From Paralvinella palmiformis (Eukaryota; Annelida; Polychaeta; Terebellida; Alvinellidae), in contig JAODUP010000011.1 of the NCBI GenBank assembly GCA_025642065.1, forward strand, positions 979,001 through 1,043,000: a stretch of DNA of 64,000 nucleotides, given 5' to 3'. This document shows positions 1-13,675 of this stretch, in pieces. The notes beneath the pieces were generated by a model. The model was not told the DNA's origin. It was given only the letters and a program-made list of their open reading frames with translations, and made no database searches. Each line of letters opens with the position of its first letter. Position 1 is the stretch's first letter. Made by a program: the position numbers and the translations under genes.

Positions 1-1074
1 TTCAGAAAAGAAAAGTCGTTCGGTGGCTGCAGATTCATGTACCAGCGACATTGCACAATTATCTTTTTAAATAAAAACACTGACAAGAGTACTGCCCTTG
101 TCTATGAAATTATATTATTAATATTATTATTTTTATCATAAATTATTCAGAACATATTAACACACGACTGTAAAAATGTTGAATATGAACAAATTATTCA
201 GAACATATTAACACACAACTGTAAAATTGTCGAATATAAACAAATTGTTCAGAACATATTAACACACGACTGTAAAAGTATTGAATGTAAACAAATTATT
301 CAGAACATATTAACACACAACTCTAAAATTGTCGAATATGAACAAATTAATCATAACATATTAACACATGGCTATAAAATGTAGAATATGAACAAATTCT
401 TCAGAACAAATTAACACATGACTGTAAAAATTTATAATATGAACAAATTATTCAGAACATATTAACATACGACTGTAAAAATTTATAATATTAACAAATT
501 CTTCAGAACATATTAGAACAGTGAAAGTGGCGTTACCTGGCTCAGGATTTTCACAGAAGGAATAATTTCTTCTGGACTTTTTACCATCAAAGGCCTTGTT
601 AATTATGATCAGCTCGTCAGATTGGCAGGAAAAACTGAGGACAGAGATTTCATCTTTCACATAACACACTGAATAAGTTGTACTGTTGAAGTCGTCTAAA
701 CCTGAAAGAAATCAAACGATATATAGGTAATTCAATATCTTTAAAACAACGTGTCACTAGTGGTTCGTGGGTTAATTTTAGTCAGACCATACTTTGGACG
801 GGAATGTTTTTAAAAAGAAAAAAGAGTTCGAAAGATGTCTGTCCCTAAGGAGCATTTCGTCGTTGGAAAATCTTTGATGGCAGTATTTAACCTGATCCTT
901 AGTCGACTGAACATAGTTGTTTAATAGATATCCGATAGATGGAGCATCAGATAAATACAAAGATGGAAGTTGGAACGGAAACCTTTAAAATAGAAAATAT
1001 TAACCAGTTATACCCCTTACATTACGTTTCAGTGAATAATCTATCCAATACCTAATGACTCGAATGCATCTTTT

Positions 1075-1120
<46 letters not shown>

Positions 1121-1513
1121 GATTGTCCCATTACTATATTTAGATCTATGCCGTAAGTTATTATATAATTACATAATTATATAATTATATATATTATACA
1201 ATATTGCGATTTCAAATATATACGTAACAATCGGGCTACAGTTTGCTTCTCAACTGCATTTTGTGTTTTCAATTTTGGTAATTGTATATCGTTCCATGCG
1301 CATACAGTTAGCTACAAATTAAAAGTTTTATTAACAATTCTTGCTGCATAATTTCACTCTAGTAGGACATTTGTTAGCGAGTTGGAGTTTTTAAATTGCT
1401 CACCATTGATATCTCTTATCAGTCACGTTATGTATCGTTATATTTTATTAATAAGTCTCATACAAATAACTAAATGTACGCTGTATGTAAGTGTGTGTAT
1501 GTGCGTGTGTGTG

Positions 1514-1561
<48 letters not shown>

Positions 1562-2801
1562 CCCGCATGTGTTTCTCTCTCTGTGTGGGTGTGCGTGTGC
1601 GCGCGCGTGAGTGTGTGTGTGTGCGTGTATAAAAGGTTCCGATGCAGAAGAATCATTAATATAACCTATAGACGATTAATCAGGTAATGAACTTGTAGAA
1701 GAGGCTTTTCACACTCAGACTTGTATAATCTCTCACCAGTCCCCAAGTTGCTGTGTAGCAAAACTATTATAAAAACACACACAATTAACTAATGATTTAG
1801 GGTCGTGGTGCCAGAGAGTAACAGACCAAGTCAGAGCATAACAGTTGTGAACCAGTCTTGAATATGTTCCAATATAAACGGGAAAACTAATATTTCATAG
1901 CTCAGATATGTACGTAATCGATATGGAATGACAACTTCCTTATACGACAATTTGGTGAGGGTTAAAGAATTGCCGGACTTCATGATCAGTTAGCGAGACG
2001 GAAGTCCAAACACAACTCCATCGCAAAACATGAGTAATTCAGTATACATTTAGTGAGTGCATGAGTGGCTTGTTCAATCTCGGCCGAGGGGCGATCCCAT
2101 TATAAAATATCCCCCAAACTTTGAATTATAGGTTTGTTATTGAAAAATCCGATGTTAGAGGAGGTAAAAGATCTCGGCGCTATTTTTATTTCGGCGTCGT
2201 TTAGTGTAATGATTCGTTTACTCTAAACAATTTAGAATGCTTCCAGGAGCCACAAACAAACATATCTGTTCTTGTAGTTAACAAAAATTATTTGTACACA
2301 GAGGAGAAGACTAGGCCACTGTGGTCGTAATACGCACATTCAGTGAATAACAAAATTAAGTTACTGGAATAATCTGTATTTTTCTACAAAACCTGATTGT
2401 CATTTATTAGACTTCCCGATTCAATTAGCAATTTATGTCGAGAAAAAAAAGTTCATTAATGGGCGAATTTTCATCAAGCGAATGTCACTTGTGATTTGTG
2501 AGTGATTGGTTTATTTAACATCAGCTTTGGCTGTGGAATGACTCTTTTCAGAAACATCCCCCATATACAGGTAACACGTTGTTCTAGTTGTTTGAGGGAG
2601 GGAGAATTTATCGAATACTTTGCGGCCTTAAATTGGATATTTAATAAACACTTGTTCAATAACTTATCGGAAGATTTCCTTCCATTGGACTGGTGATACA
2701 ATTTACTTCTCGCCATCAAAGTCACTTTAATGGTTTTACGCCCCTGGTGAACCATCCAGAGACTATATATACAATACACACACACAAGTTTGTTACTGTA
2801 G

Positions 2802-2876
<75 letters not shown>

Positions 2877-4039
2877 ACACACATTGGTAACACACACACA
2901 CACACTCACACGGAGAGAGAGAATTGCATTCTTTTTATTCTTGGATAAGTAACACATACCATCATGTTGACTTTAAATTACAGAACAAACGTTTAAATCA
3001 TTATTAAGTGTTGATGTATGTCGAACGCTCTACGAAGTCTCTGTTTCAGATAACACACATTAAACAAGTAATTATTCTGAGTCACACCATGACAGCAATA
3101 AATACAGATATTATATTGTTTGCGTCTAAAACTTTCCCACTCGATTAACCTCGTTCCATTGTCACATATGTTTCCATTTGATCTAAACATCAATAAATTT
3201 AAAATGATTTAAATCGTATTCACCCGCACTACATATTTACATCATAGGTATTCATATCATAATTAACAAAACGATGGGTGCGGTAACTCAGGGAATGACT
3301 GGCAAATAAATAGTTAGTCATTATTATTTATTTTTTTGGTGTGAGTTGCTACTCATGTCTCCTGAGTGCAGCATAGACTCAGCTTAAATTTAGCCATTCG
3401 CACAAGTGGCGGTAAAACAACAACAATAGCATTTATATCGAAGACGTGCGTCATACGAGTTTATATTGTTTACCTCAGCGAAAATAGACGTACTCCATCC
3501 CATAATAAAAGAAACGCGGGCCAAATCGATACAACTAATATACTTTTAAAGTAACGCACACTGTTGAGTCCGTAATTGTTACAAATTTAGAAACATACGT
3601 CATTTTTTGCTTCGGGTATTAGAGCGAGCCAAGTTTCGTTAGCACAACAGAGATACTAAAGCAAGAGAAACCAAAACATCCTCACACAACAAATCCATGA
3701 AGCGTGATTCCTGTCGAGAGAGAAAAAAGGACCCAACACAAACACACATCCGGGATCTTAGACGAGCTGAGTCCCGCGTGTCAGAAATCATTTTAGCGAA
3801 CAACCAATGTTCATTTGATTTTAGCTGTTTTCCTTACTGAGACTTGTAAAGTATGGATGGAGAAGAAATATACAATCGGGACAGTATTTAGGAAAATCAT
3901 TATCCTGGCCTATGTCTAGTTTGCTGTATCGATATTGGAAAATTGTTTCTCGCATAGACATCGATGATTTTGATTAAAAGTATACAAATCTCTAGCTTAC
4001 GGATTAGCTTTAACATATGGCTTTCATGTTATTTATTTG

Positions 4040-4104
<65 letters not shown>

Positions 4105-4385
4105 CATACATTTGATAAAATGTGTCTACTGTATAGACAATTACATAAGACATTTCCACCTTTTATTTTGCGACATTGGCTATTGTGTTAAATTTATATG
4201 TTGAAGAAAGTTTGTTATTCATTAGTGATCCAAATAAATGTGCATATATACATGGATATATGCCTACTCCACTAGCTATTATTATTATTTGTGAGCCGAA
4301 ACAATGGAGTCCTTCTAGCCATTGTGTTTGCTAGACAGTCTGACATTTATCATATCCTGTTATTTTAACAATAACAACGCACACG

Positions 4386-4434
<49 letters not shown>

Positions 4435-4479
4435 CATACACAACTTGTGTGTGTGTGTATGTATGTATGTATGTATGTA

Positions 4480-4532
<53 letters not shown>

Positions 4533-4798
4533 TGTGCGTGTGTGTGTGTGTGTGTGTGTTAGCTGTGTATAATAAGGCACATGCACGAACTCGAGTGAAA
4601 ATCTCGAACCGTGACTTTTCTTCCTGAGACATGTGTAATGTCTCACCAGTCCCTAAGCCGCCAAGCAAAAGCAAAATACGAATCACCTACAGTCGCGGAG
4701 TTTGGGTGTAAAACACCCAAGTCAGATCACGGCAGTAGTGAGAATGTGTAATAGTAGTTGCAATCAGATATTCCAACTAGCGTATAATATGTGTGTTC

Positions 4799-4838
<40 letters not shown>

Positions 4839-5073
4839 ATTTAACACACACACCCACACAACATATTTAACAGGAGATGTACATTCCTAATGAATTGCAA
4901 TTAAATCAAAGACACTATTATTAGTTATCTTACTGTGAGCTGTGTTTGTTTCCACTTTCTAAACGTAGCATACACACAACCGTTTCCCTGTGGGTGTGAC
5001 ATATTTGTCACTTACAAAAAGCGAATTAGCTAGGTCCCACAGCCTGATAAGTAGCACACATACACACACACAT

Positions 5074-5148
<75 letters not shown>

Positions 5149-5363
5149 GTATATATATACGTATATATATACACGTATATATATACACGTATGTATATAT
5201 GTGTAGGATTTTGTATATTTAGATTCATGCATATAGGTTTATTTATGTATAGATTTAAGGAGGTATCAGTTGTACGGGATGTTTCTAGGTGTTGATGTTC
5301 TGAGCCACTGCCACCATATACGTGTATCCTAACGACATATACAACGCCACACACACACACACC

Positions 5364-5440
<77 letters not shown>

Positions 5441-5797
5441 AGATAGAGAAAAACCTGAACGCAAACTACAATATACATACAAACCACGAAATATATATTC
5501 TCTATAATGGTATAAATTAAATTAAATGGGTCTTTATAAAAAAAAATCCTGTATCGTTGCTTTTATTCCTCATTTGCTTATATTATAATTTAAAATTCTG
5601 GAATCTTAATGGGGAATCTTCCTACATTTAGTTTAACGAACACCTCAATATAGAGGTTAATAATAAGCAGAGACTTCAACCCCGCCTTTGCTGTCTCGGT
5701 TAAAATACAACTGATTGACTTGCTTACCGTTAATGGTCTGACTAGCGACTAAGCAGATGGCGATGTAGTAAATCCCGTACATGTAAATGTTGGCCAT
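1..5797 (-). CDS. Secreted SUEL/rhamnose-binding-type lectin domain protein, 5' part (runs off left edge)
   Basis: Minus-strand gene. Coding exon 1 is 5797-5728: ATG opens a 23-residue hydrophobic leader ([11 protein letters not shown]..., ending ASQTIN), a likely signal peptide, followed by donor AACG|GTAAGC in phase 1. Exon 2 is 701-537, between acceptor TTTCAG|GT and donor CCAG|GTAACG. It is a symmetric phase 1-1 exon and joins exon 1 in frame. It encodes about 55 residues with the SUEL-lectin pattern: [23 protein letters not shown], then YSFC. A third piece, 62-1, has a phase-compatible frame beginning (D)NCAMSL after AAAAAG, and could continue the domain; its acceptor tract is weak. SUEL domains bind rhamnose or galactose in egg, plasma and adhesion lectins. 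What lies after the first lectin domain is outside the window, so this could be a soluble lectin or a larger multidomain protein. The leader and splice phases are seen; the function is family inference. Confidence 0.68.
140..520. repeat. 51-bp minisatellite, about 7.5 units
   Basis: The core AACATATTAACACACGACTG recurs every 51 bases, with copies starting near 151, 202, 253, 304, 355, 406, 457 and 508. Units differ by a few substitutions. The array lies in the lectin-gene intron and ends about 15 bases downstream of the donor site of the 537-701 exon (minus strand). Confidence 0.9.
702..5727. repeat. Microsatellite-rich intron 1 of the lectin gene
   Basis: The intron contains unusually many long simple repeats: (TA)n at 1079-1119; mixed (TG)n/(TC)n at 1490-1632; (TA)n at 2803-2873 and 4041-4101; (TA)n then (TATG)n then (TG)n at 4389-4560; (TC)n at 4800-4837; (AC)n into (TA)n at 5055-5206; (AC)n, (TC)n then (TA)n at 5350-5438. 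Between them I see no convincing exon. A 60-residue minus-strand open frame at 778-960 has the wrong phase to join the neighbouring exons. Confidence 0.85.
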
Positions 5798-8700
5798 ATT
5801 TGAGCCAGCGATATATCACAGAACTAGTTTTGGTCTGATATTCCTTATTCGTCGAACAACGAACGAGTGTACGCCACCAAACACTTATGTCATCCAAAAA
5901 GGCCGACACATAACCAGCGCCCTACTGTCCTAAGTTATTCGTCGTGTAAATACACCTTCCGTATGACGTAGACGAGTCGCACATTCGAAGTCCGGTGTTT
6001 TTACTTTGCCCGTAGCTTACACTTGTGTGATGTATTTGGCCCGATAAGGTGGACGGTCGCGGTTCGGCGACTCTCGTTGTGTTTCAGCGTGACTAGGTTC
6101 AGGCGAATTTTTTAACAATAAGTCGGAGCCTTCTGCCGCAATCATTCGTGTTTATGTCTGTCGTCCGTGCACAACGTACGAGCCACCGGTTGGCTACGGC
6201 TCATGTTAGCTGCAGGGTGTTCCTCAGCGGGGCGTTTCTGTCACCCTCTAGTGGGCAGCCTTAATTAGACTATAAGGCAAGGTGACTCACTTTCGAAATA
6301 GCGTAGATAGCCAGCGAATTTGGTAGTGCTCCTCGTTGTAGACAATATCTATTATCGTGGTGAAATTATTTCAACTGTGTTGCACCAGTTTAGATAGTTG
6401 TGTGTACTTGGCAATTTTGAGATTTGAGAGTATCTGGTTGTAGTCACACGCCAAAAGTTCTCTCATTCCTCAGAGCTTCGTGTGACGTAACAACCGGAAT
6501 GATTCACCGACTCAAAATATCGTTACAAGCTTGATTCAGAGGACGCACTGCTGCATCATTGTTTATCACAATAGTCACGGTCGAGATCAACCACGAGGCC
6601 AGCCGGTCATGCCGCTCGCATGCAAGTGCGTGCATTCCAATCGATATTGCCCAATGACTGCCTGCACAACACCCGCCATTCTTCACTACAAAATGAATTA
6701 AACCACCCCCTTCGCGTAAACAGATGGTGCCGGGTTAAATTGTTCGGTTGTCAACTTCAGTAATCGTGGGATGGTTTGGAGTTAGAATACCTAATAAGAT
6801 GACCGTGACGAGATGAAGATAACTGTGAGGTAATGATTTTGGTAGAGAATCTATACCATAACGGTAGTGAAATTATGATAATGAGACCACTATGAGATAA
6901 AGCAAAGGGTGTTGTTTGTAGTCCAACAACATAAATCCTCAAAGACGGTTATTCTTGGACCAACCAAATTTGACCATAGTGAGGGGTTGAGTCAATAGAC
7001 TACTTACCCGACGACATCTGACGGAACTCCGCTTGTGGGTCGCGTTCCACAGGTCCGAGTACAAGATTCGACATCTGTGAGTTTAATTATTACTAGCTGA
7101 TGTGTTGAACCGTCTGATAAAATACGTTCTTTTTACTGATCGCGAAATAACAGATGTTATTCTAGAGTTCACATGTTGATAAATCCACAGACTTCAATTA
7201 GTTTCATTAATAACCCATATTTTGTCACCTAATATAGATTTATTTGTCGTTGGTTATATTTTGTACAGTTATTGTTTACAACATGGCGTATTTGTCGTTC
7301 ATATATATTTTTGGCTATTCTTCTGGATTGACGTTAATTTTAAATGGATTTTGGCCAAAGAAACAAAATACGATACATTTTTAAATCTAAATCTGATTAT
7401 ATATGTATAACTTTAGAGTCATGGTACATCAGTCCTTATTTATAATATGTAATATTTAAAGCCAAAAAGTCTGGATCTCGGATAGCCGTTGAGCAAATGA
7501 ATATCCAGTAACCACATTGTTCGATCTGACAGAATTTTTTAAATAATGATTATTATGTGAGGACAAAATATTTATTATGTAAGTTACATATCTGAGATAA
7601 TTATATTATGTTTGATTTCATATTGTTCGTTATCAGACATTTTCGGTTAATTGTCACGACATCTGAATTGAAGTTTGACAACTATTATCTCCCAACTTCG
7701 GCCATTTCGGGAGATAAAAGCTGACCTTTCCCGACAGAGAATTTATTAGCATAAAAACTAAAGCAATAAGAACATGTTATATTTAACATATTGGACATTC
7801 TGGGAAACTTACAAAAGATTGTAAATCGATCTGGTCTCGTGAATAGAAAAAATTGTGACCAGCAAACCACAGTAAATATGTGGACCACAGACTCAACCTG
7901 CGTCGTGGTAATTGTCTATTAAAGGACTAGAATTTTGATGTATGGATACAAATTATGTTTATTCCATTCGATGACACATTATATGGCCAAAATGCAAATA
8001 CAAATAAAGGTCAATAGGTAAATAGGAACGTGTCCATCTTTGCTAATACCGGTGGATTCAGATTCAGCGTCTAGTATGGTAGTGGAAGTTTGAATGGCTG
8101 CCGTAAGTTGTCTTCTGTCCAGAATTGTAAAGGGTACAGAAATCCTGCACCTGATGGATGACCTTGTGACATTGTGTATCCCAAACAAGTAGACCTCATC
8201 TAAAAATGAAAATTGCCTGTTATTACCGTTACTCTTACAAAATACGTGTTAATGTATTGGTTTCCGTTCTGACCAGAATTATGGGCATTAGTCGTATATA
8301 AGCAATCCCAACGATATTAAACCTTACAATCCGATACTAGCATCAACGCAACGTGGTGTATACTACACCCGGATACCAATTTTAGGTGAATAACGCATTG
8401 AGCGATCTATGGCCGTCTGAATCAGTCACTTCGCTGATGCCATTCACATTCCTTCAATACAAATCAATGTCATCAAATTGTCTGTGATTCGGTTGAGAAA
8501 TATAATTGTTGTCAGCCGTCGCCTTTCGCAATCAACTTTTTGATAGAATTGTTACTACTAAGTACCTTGGGACACGATTGACGAAGAACCTGCCCACAAA
8601 TTGAGTGTCTTTGTCAAAGAAAACCCGAGGAAAGGTCAACTGAACATCCCAGGGCCATCTTAACAGCACTATAGGTCGCCGAGCAAAGCAGTGCACTAGG

Positions 8701-8816
8701 GCCTCTACCTATATAACCACTCACAGGAATAAAAATGTAAAAGGTCGAGATCCGTACACATGCATGCATGTGAGGTTGCAGAGGTGATCGTGATATTACA
8801 TCAGATGCGATTCCCA
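5798..8816. other. Upstream region of the lectin gene and intergenic DNA
   Basis: The stretch just right of the lectin start (5798-6300) is less AT-rich and presumably holds the promoter and 5' UTR. From there to the SINE at 8829 I recognise no exon or transposon protein. Short open frames at 6504-6942, 7685-7888 and 7979-8188 have no recognisable motif. Confidence 0.5.
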
Positions 8817-8828
8817 ATGTCCACTTGT

Positions 8829-9068
8829 TCGGGGATAATCCCCAGGCTGTCGCTTACTCAGCAGAGCCTCTATGTTGGAATGTTTGAGAAACTTTCTCCC
8901 CCCACCACCCACGGGGGAGTAGTGCGGAAATATGGACCCGAAAAACCTTACGATGTTGTGAGCCGAGAAATTAATCTCTGGAAAAGTTTCGACCTCTTAC
9001 TGGGATCGAACCTGTGACCCTTAGCACCAAGTGCCGAGTGCTTAACCGCTAGGCCATCGGAGCTCACT
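8829..9068 (-). mobile_element. tRNA-derived SINE, family A, internally deleted copy
   Basis: Read on the minus strand it starts AGCTCCGATGGCCTAGCGG (tRNA A box) and has a B-box-like GGTTCGATCCC. The body (AAACTTTTCCAG, then TTTCTCGGCTCAC) matches the copy at 18136, and it ends with the conserved GACAGCCTGGGGAT block. It lacks a middle segment present in the 18136 copy. The 12-bp sequence ATGTCCACTTGT flanks it exactly at 8817-8828 and 9069-9080, a target-site duplication. Confidence 0.93.
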
Positions 9069-9189
9069 ATGTCCACTTGTAACATAGGAACACATATTTA
9101 TATTTAAAAAAGCAATGATATAATTCTCATGGAAAATGACAATTTGTGAATAATTAGTACGCATGTTAATAATCCCAGTGTGTTTTATA

Positions 9190-9830
9190 TTAAAGACAAC
9201 ATTGCCACAAGCAACTCTATGTTTTGTTTCAAAATTGTTGAACCTACACATGTGTTTAACATCTTGCGAAAGGTTAAAACTAAAAAAGCAACTGGCTTTG
9301 ACAATATTCCGCCAAAACTTGTAAAATACGGTGCTCATATGCTATGTAAAATCCAGTGTGCTTCATTGTAGGAGTAAAGTGTTTGAAAATATTTTATTTG
9401 ATCAGAAGAACGATTTTCTAGAACCAATTTTATCGTCTCATTTGTCTGGATTATTTTTTTTGTATTTGATCCGTAATTTGTGTGAGATATATAGCTACGC
9501 AGATGATAATTCTATAAGTGTCCATGGCAAAAATGTAAACGATATTGTATCTAAAATCGTATCTGTATCAAAGGTAACGTTTGATATATGTGCTGACTTT
9601 GCTGTTTCAAATTGTATTATTTTTAATGAGAAAAGGACAAAGTGTATGTGTTTCAAACAACCAAATTCACTGAATAGTTTATTTGTACCTACTCTCTGCC
9701 TTAATGGTGTACCTCTGACTTTCGTGACAACAAATGTTTAGGTATAATTATACATAACAAACATCAGGATGATGATGATATCATGAGATATGTTAAATCA
9801 CTTTATTCAAGAGGGAATATAACTCGCTGA
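9190..9830 (+). pseudogene. Non-LTR (LINE, CR1/L2-like) reverse transcriptase remnant
   Basis: Plus-strand frames encode NILRKVKTKKATGFDNIPPK (fingers region of LINE reverse transcriptases) near 9260-9320. After a gap or frameshift come YADDNSISVHGK (catalytic YADD box, near 9492), the downstream thumb-like segment FAVSNCIIFNEKRTKCM, and KCLGIII with SLYSRGNIT near 9735-9828. The palm is shortened and frames shift, so the copy is dead. Possible C-terminal sequence continues at 10230-10400. Exact clade not decided. Confidence 0.85.
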
Positions 9831-12800
9831 AACTGAGTTAGCTTCTTGTCTGAATCTCCATATATTTGCTGACCCTCTATATAGGTCAGCCTGAGGCATT
9901 CGTTGTACATATTATATGGGTTTATGTCTAACATTTCTTACTATGTATATGTTAGGAGTGATGTGGTTCCGTCTGGTGTATATTGCATATTTATTTAGAC
10001 ATTAGTGTTTTTTAAACATAGCTGCCACAAATTCACAACTTGGTCTTTGTAGTTAATTTATTTGGTTTGACAGTAACATAATATGTGGCATATGTGTCTG
10101 TGAATGTGCACACGTACGCTACCACTTTCGCACATAACACCCCACGCGCATTACAGATATTCTACACTTGATATCTTACATTTGAATTCAATTGAACTGT
10201 ACAGTATAGCTTAACAGTGTATACCTGCAAAGCTGCTATATCTCTCTAGAAATTCGCTAAGGAAACAACTCAAAACAAAGGTAGGAGGTTTGCATAATCT
10301 AGAGATTTGCACCTCTAGGCTATGGAATAAGTTGCCTGATATAATAAAACTTCAAGAAAGTCAGGAGGTATTTTGTCAAGTTTATGTATTTAAATTAGCA
10401 TAATATTTTATAAATTACAGTTTCTGTATTTGTATGTATAACTCTTGTTGTACTCTGTGAGGACCAGCTGTTAAGTATATCTACCCAAACCCGTCTGGAT
10501 AACTCCTCTGATTTCTGTATAATGTGTCCCATTACCAACCCTACAATGAAAAAAATCTGAAAATAATAGAAATAGGCATTAGTAAAATTAACGCCATTTA
10601 TAAACAAAGAAGCCATTGTTATTTTTATTATTATATTAGATAAGCTAAAACGCCGTTTATTGTGATCAAAAGTTATTGTACTGCCACCTATTGGTTACAA
10701 GTGAATGCCACCAAAGACCATATAGATTACGATCTTCGATGACACTACATATGAACCTATTCGGCTACTGTCGTAGTTTGTAAGTACGCTAAATAATAGA
10801 AATTATTAATTGGCTGCTTAATTAATTTGTTATTTAATAATTAGAAAATCTTACCACCACAGACACATTAGTCATTACTAAATGAATTTAAAATATATCC
10901 CCATTTTTTAAATATTAATTTACTGATGTAAATAGTGTGACACTGGTCATAATGTAGATATATAGGTGAAAGGGGAATATTTATAATTAAAATAAATAAT
11001 AATTAATATCCGATGTACAAAAGAAGACTAAATGGTCATCTTCTCCCTGAAGACTATAAACTCACAGATCATCACCTAGTGACTTTAATTGTAAGGAAAT
11101 CAACATTCCGACCAGACATCATCACCCCACTACTCTTGAAAAGACCCCTATAAACAACACCATCAACAAAAAAGACAGAAGTCAACACCAGGTGACTGTG
11201 CCCAATAGGTGACAGCCAAGGGTCTCTGCCCCAAACTTCAACAAGTTATAATTAATAGGGAAATATCATTTAGGCTTAATCCAAAGATCTCATTAAAATA
11301 CAATCACTTGAAAAAATTACATTTATAAGTCATTTCTTTTTTTTTATATATATTTAACTAAGTTTTGATCACTAGATTATTGTATCTTCTTAGCATGAAT
11401 TTGAAAGAGTCACACACACACGATTCAGCACACACTTGTGATTAATATACATTAATATTGTCATTGATTCCAGCAAATTAGTATCACATTTGCATTTTAT
11501 GATGCAAATATAAGTGACAAACTTCACATTTTGACTCCACAAATATTAGGATAACTGGAAGAACTATGATTCTCTATTAATACAATACAATAAACTATAA
11601 AGCATTGTTTATTTAATATATTTATTATGTAACCATATGAACATATAAACACATATGCATAAAAAGGCTTGATATGTATGAATATATTGGAATGGCCAAG
11701 ATAGAGTGAAATTTATATATATATATATATATATGCTAATATAAATTATTACAACTACACGTTATAAAGACAATAACATACACAAGACAAAACAAAAGCA
11801 CACAGAATATGTTACTTTGTGTTAGTTTATCTATAACTATATAACAACTACTGGTATGTCAATAAGTGAACATATCAGTATAATTTCCTGGACTCTAAAT
11901 GAGCAGTATTCATCAATTGTACATACAGTGCAATAAATCATAATTAAAATGTATATATATATATAATGTGTGTGTACTATTTAAGAGAAGCAGCACATAA
12001 CAGGTTGTTTGGCTTAACATTAAAGCCTGAACAGAGGCAGCCTCAAAATCTTTATAATTATGCCATCCCATTGTCCCACAACTCTGAATTTGGCCCTATG
12101 GAGTATGGTCAAATGTTTTCACTAAAGATAAATTAACACGAACAAATATTCCAAACGATTTATATGTTGAAATATTCAATATTTCTTGCCAATTGTGAAT
12201 GTAAGGAACATTTTCAATTGAATAGCTGTATTACAGAAAAAGATTATACTATCTATGGGAATTCACTGTAAATTATATTATTTAATACCTCAGTGTCAGT
12301 TAGTGGCTGCACATATGTACACATAGCTTTAATTGGAGTACGAAATATCCCCAAATTCTTATGAACAGACAATTCTTAAATTCACTTATAAATAAATGTA
12401 TACATGTATTGATTGGCATTATTTATAATTTCCTAAGTGGATGTTTTTAAAGGGTCTTTCATTTAATCCTATTTGCCACTTACCGGCACATTCCATTATG
12501 TGTTGTCTATAGTTGAAATCAACATTCAGTCTTTCAAGTACCAACATATCTCAATTTTAGGTATAAAGTTAAAGATAATACTGGTAATTTTGAAGCGATA
12601 ATACTAAATATAGTTGATTTACAAAGAAAGTGACTAGGTTAGTTTATATGCAAGATTATAGAAAACATATCTAGCCATCAGTTACCAAATATAGCCTACG
12701 AGTCTATAACTGTTTACAATATTATCAATTTAAAAGTGTTAATTATTACATATCAAGCAGAAAATAAACTGTTTCTTTCAAATTAGCAGAAACCATTAAG

Positions 12801-13675
12801 CATTACAGTTATTCATAATTATAATACAAGTTCCCACATTATTAAAAACAAATTATTAGTAAAATATTATATAACGTTATGGTAGTATTTGAAAATGATA
12901 AAATGAGAATAAGGGTAGCCATTTGAATATTTTTCTCTGTATTAATATTTAAGATGTATAATTTGGTATATAATGGTCTAAATGTACATCTTTGTACAAT
13001 ATACAATCAAAAAGATGAATTACAATTTTCTAGCAATATTTACCTGTACAAGTTCTCTTTTTCATGATTATAATTAACTACTGTTCACAAACTGGTATTT
13101 TAAAATACTACTCATAAACTGGTTACCAACACTTGAATGTCTAAATGTACAGCATAAAACAGTATGTTTTGTAACCATAGGAATGTTTTTTACATGAGCA
13201 TTTGGGTTTCTCCCATTCTCCTTTTCAAAACTGTATGATTTGACCATATGATGCTGAATAAACCTAACTGAACTCTAGGTTGTTACTAGAGTCAACATCA
13301 TTACATTTGGCAAGCATCATTAAAGATATGGAACATATTGTAATTACATATCAGACAATTAGAAGCTGTTAACTACTTTAAATCAGTGTTGCAACCCATT
13401 TGTATAGATTACATTACTTAATATCACCATTGGTTGTCTTAACGAGTTACATCACTACTTTCTGTAAATAATATTTAAAGGCTTCATCCAATTACTTTGG
13501 GTAGCTTCCATTAAATGTGAACCCACCAACAGCGAGCACAACTACCCCCCAAAAGCTCATCATAATTACAGCATTGTGAATATTGGAAAAACATAGTTAT
13601 AATCAGAATTGAATAGGTTATTACAGATAATTCTATCACTTTCACAAACAGTACTTACTGTTATTATTAACATAA
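9831..13675. other. Intergenic and probable 3' UTR of the sulfotransferase gene
   Basis: AT-rich DNA with no open frame I can assign. A small (TA)n lies at 11715-11734. The right part (roughly 13000-13675) directly follows the stop codon of the minus-strand sulfotransferase and probably contains its 3' UTR. I did not identify a definite poly(A) signal. Confidence 0.45.

Noticed and set aside
778..990. 60-residue minus-strand frame preceded by a possible acceptor, as a further lectin exon
   Set aside because: Its frame needs a phase-2 intron, while the flanking coding exons (5728 and 701) require phase 1 and join each other directly. No donor in the right phase is present.
1382..5507. Long open frames rich in Tyr/Ile, Cys/Val or His/Thr repeats
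   Set aside because: They are translations of (TA)n, (TG)n and (AC)n microsatellites on both strands, not genes.
8760..9017. 85-aa plus-strand frame
   Set aside because: It overlaps the SINE of family A on the other strand; similar frames arise in the 18230-18439 and 36486-36686 copies.
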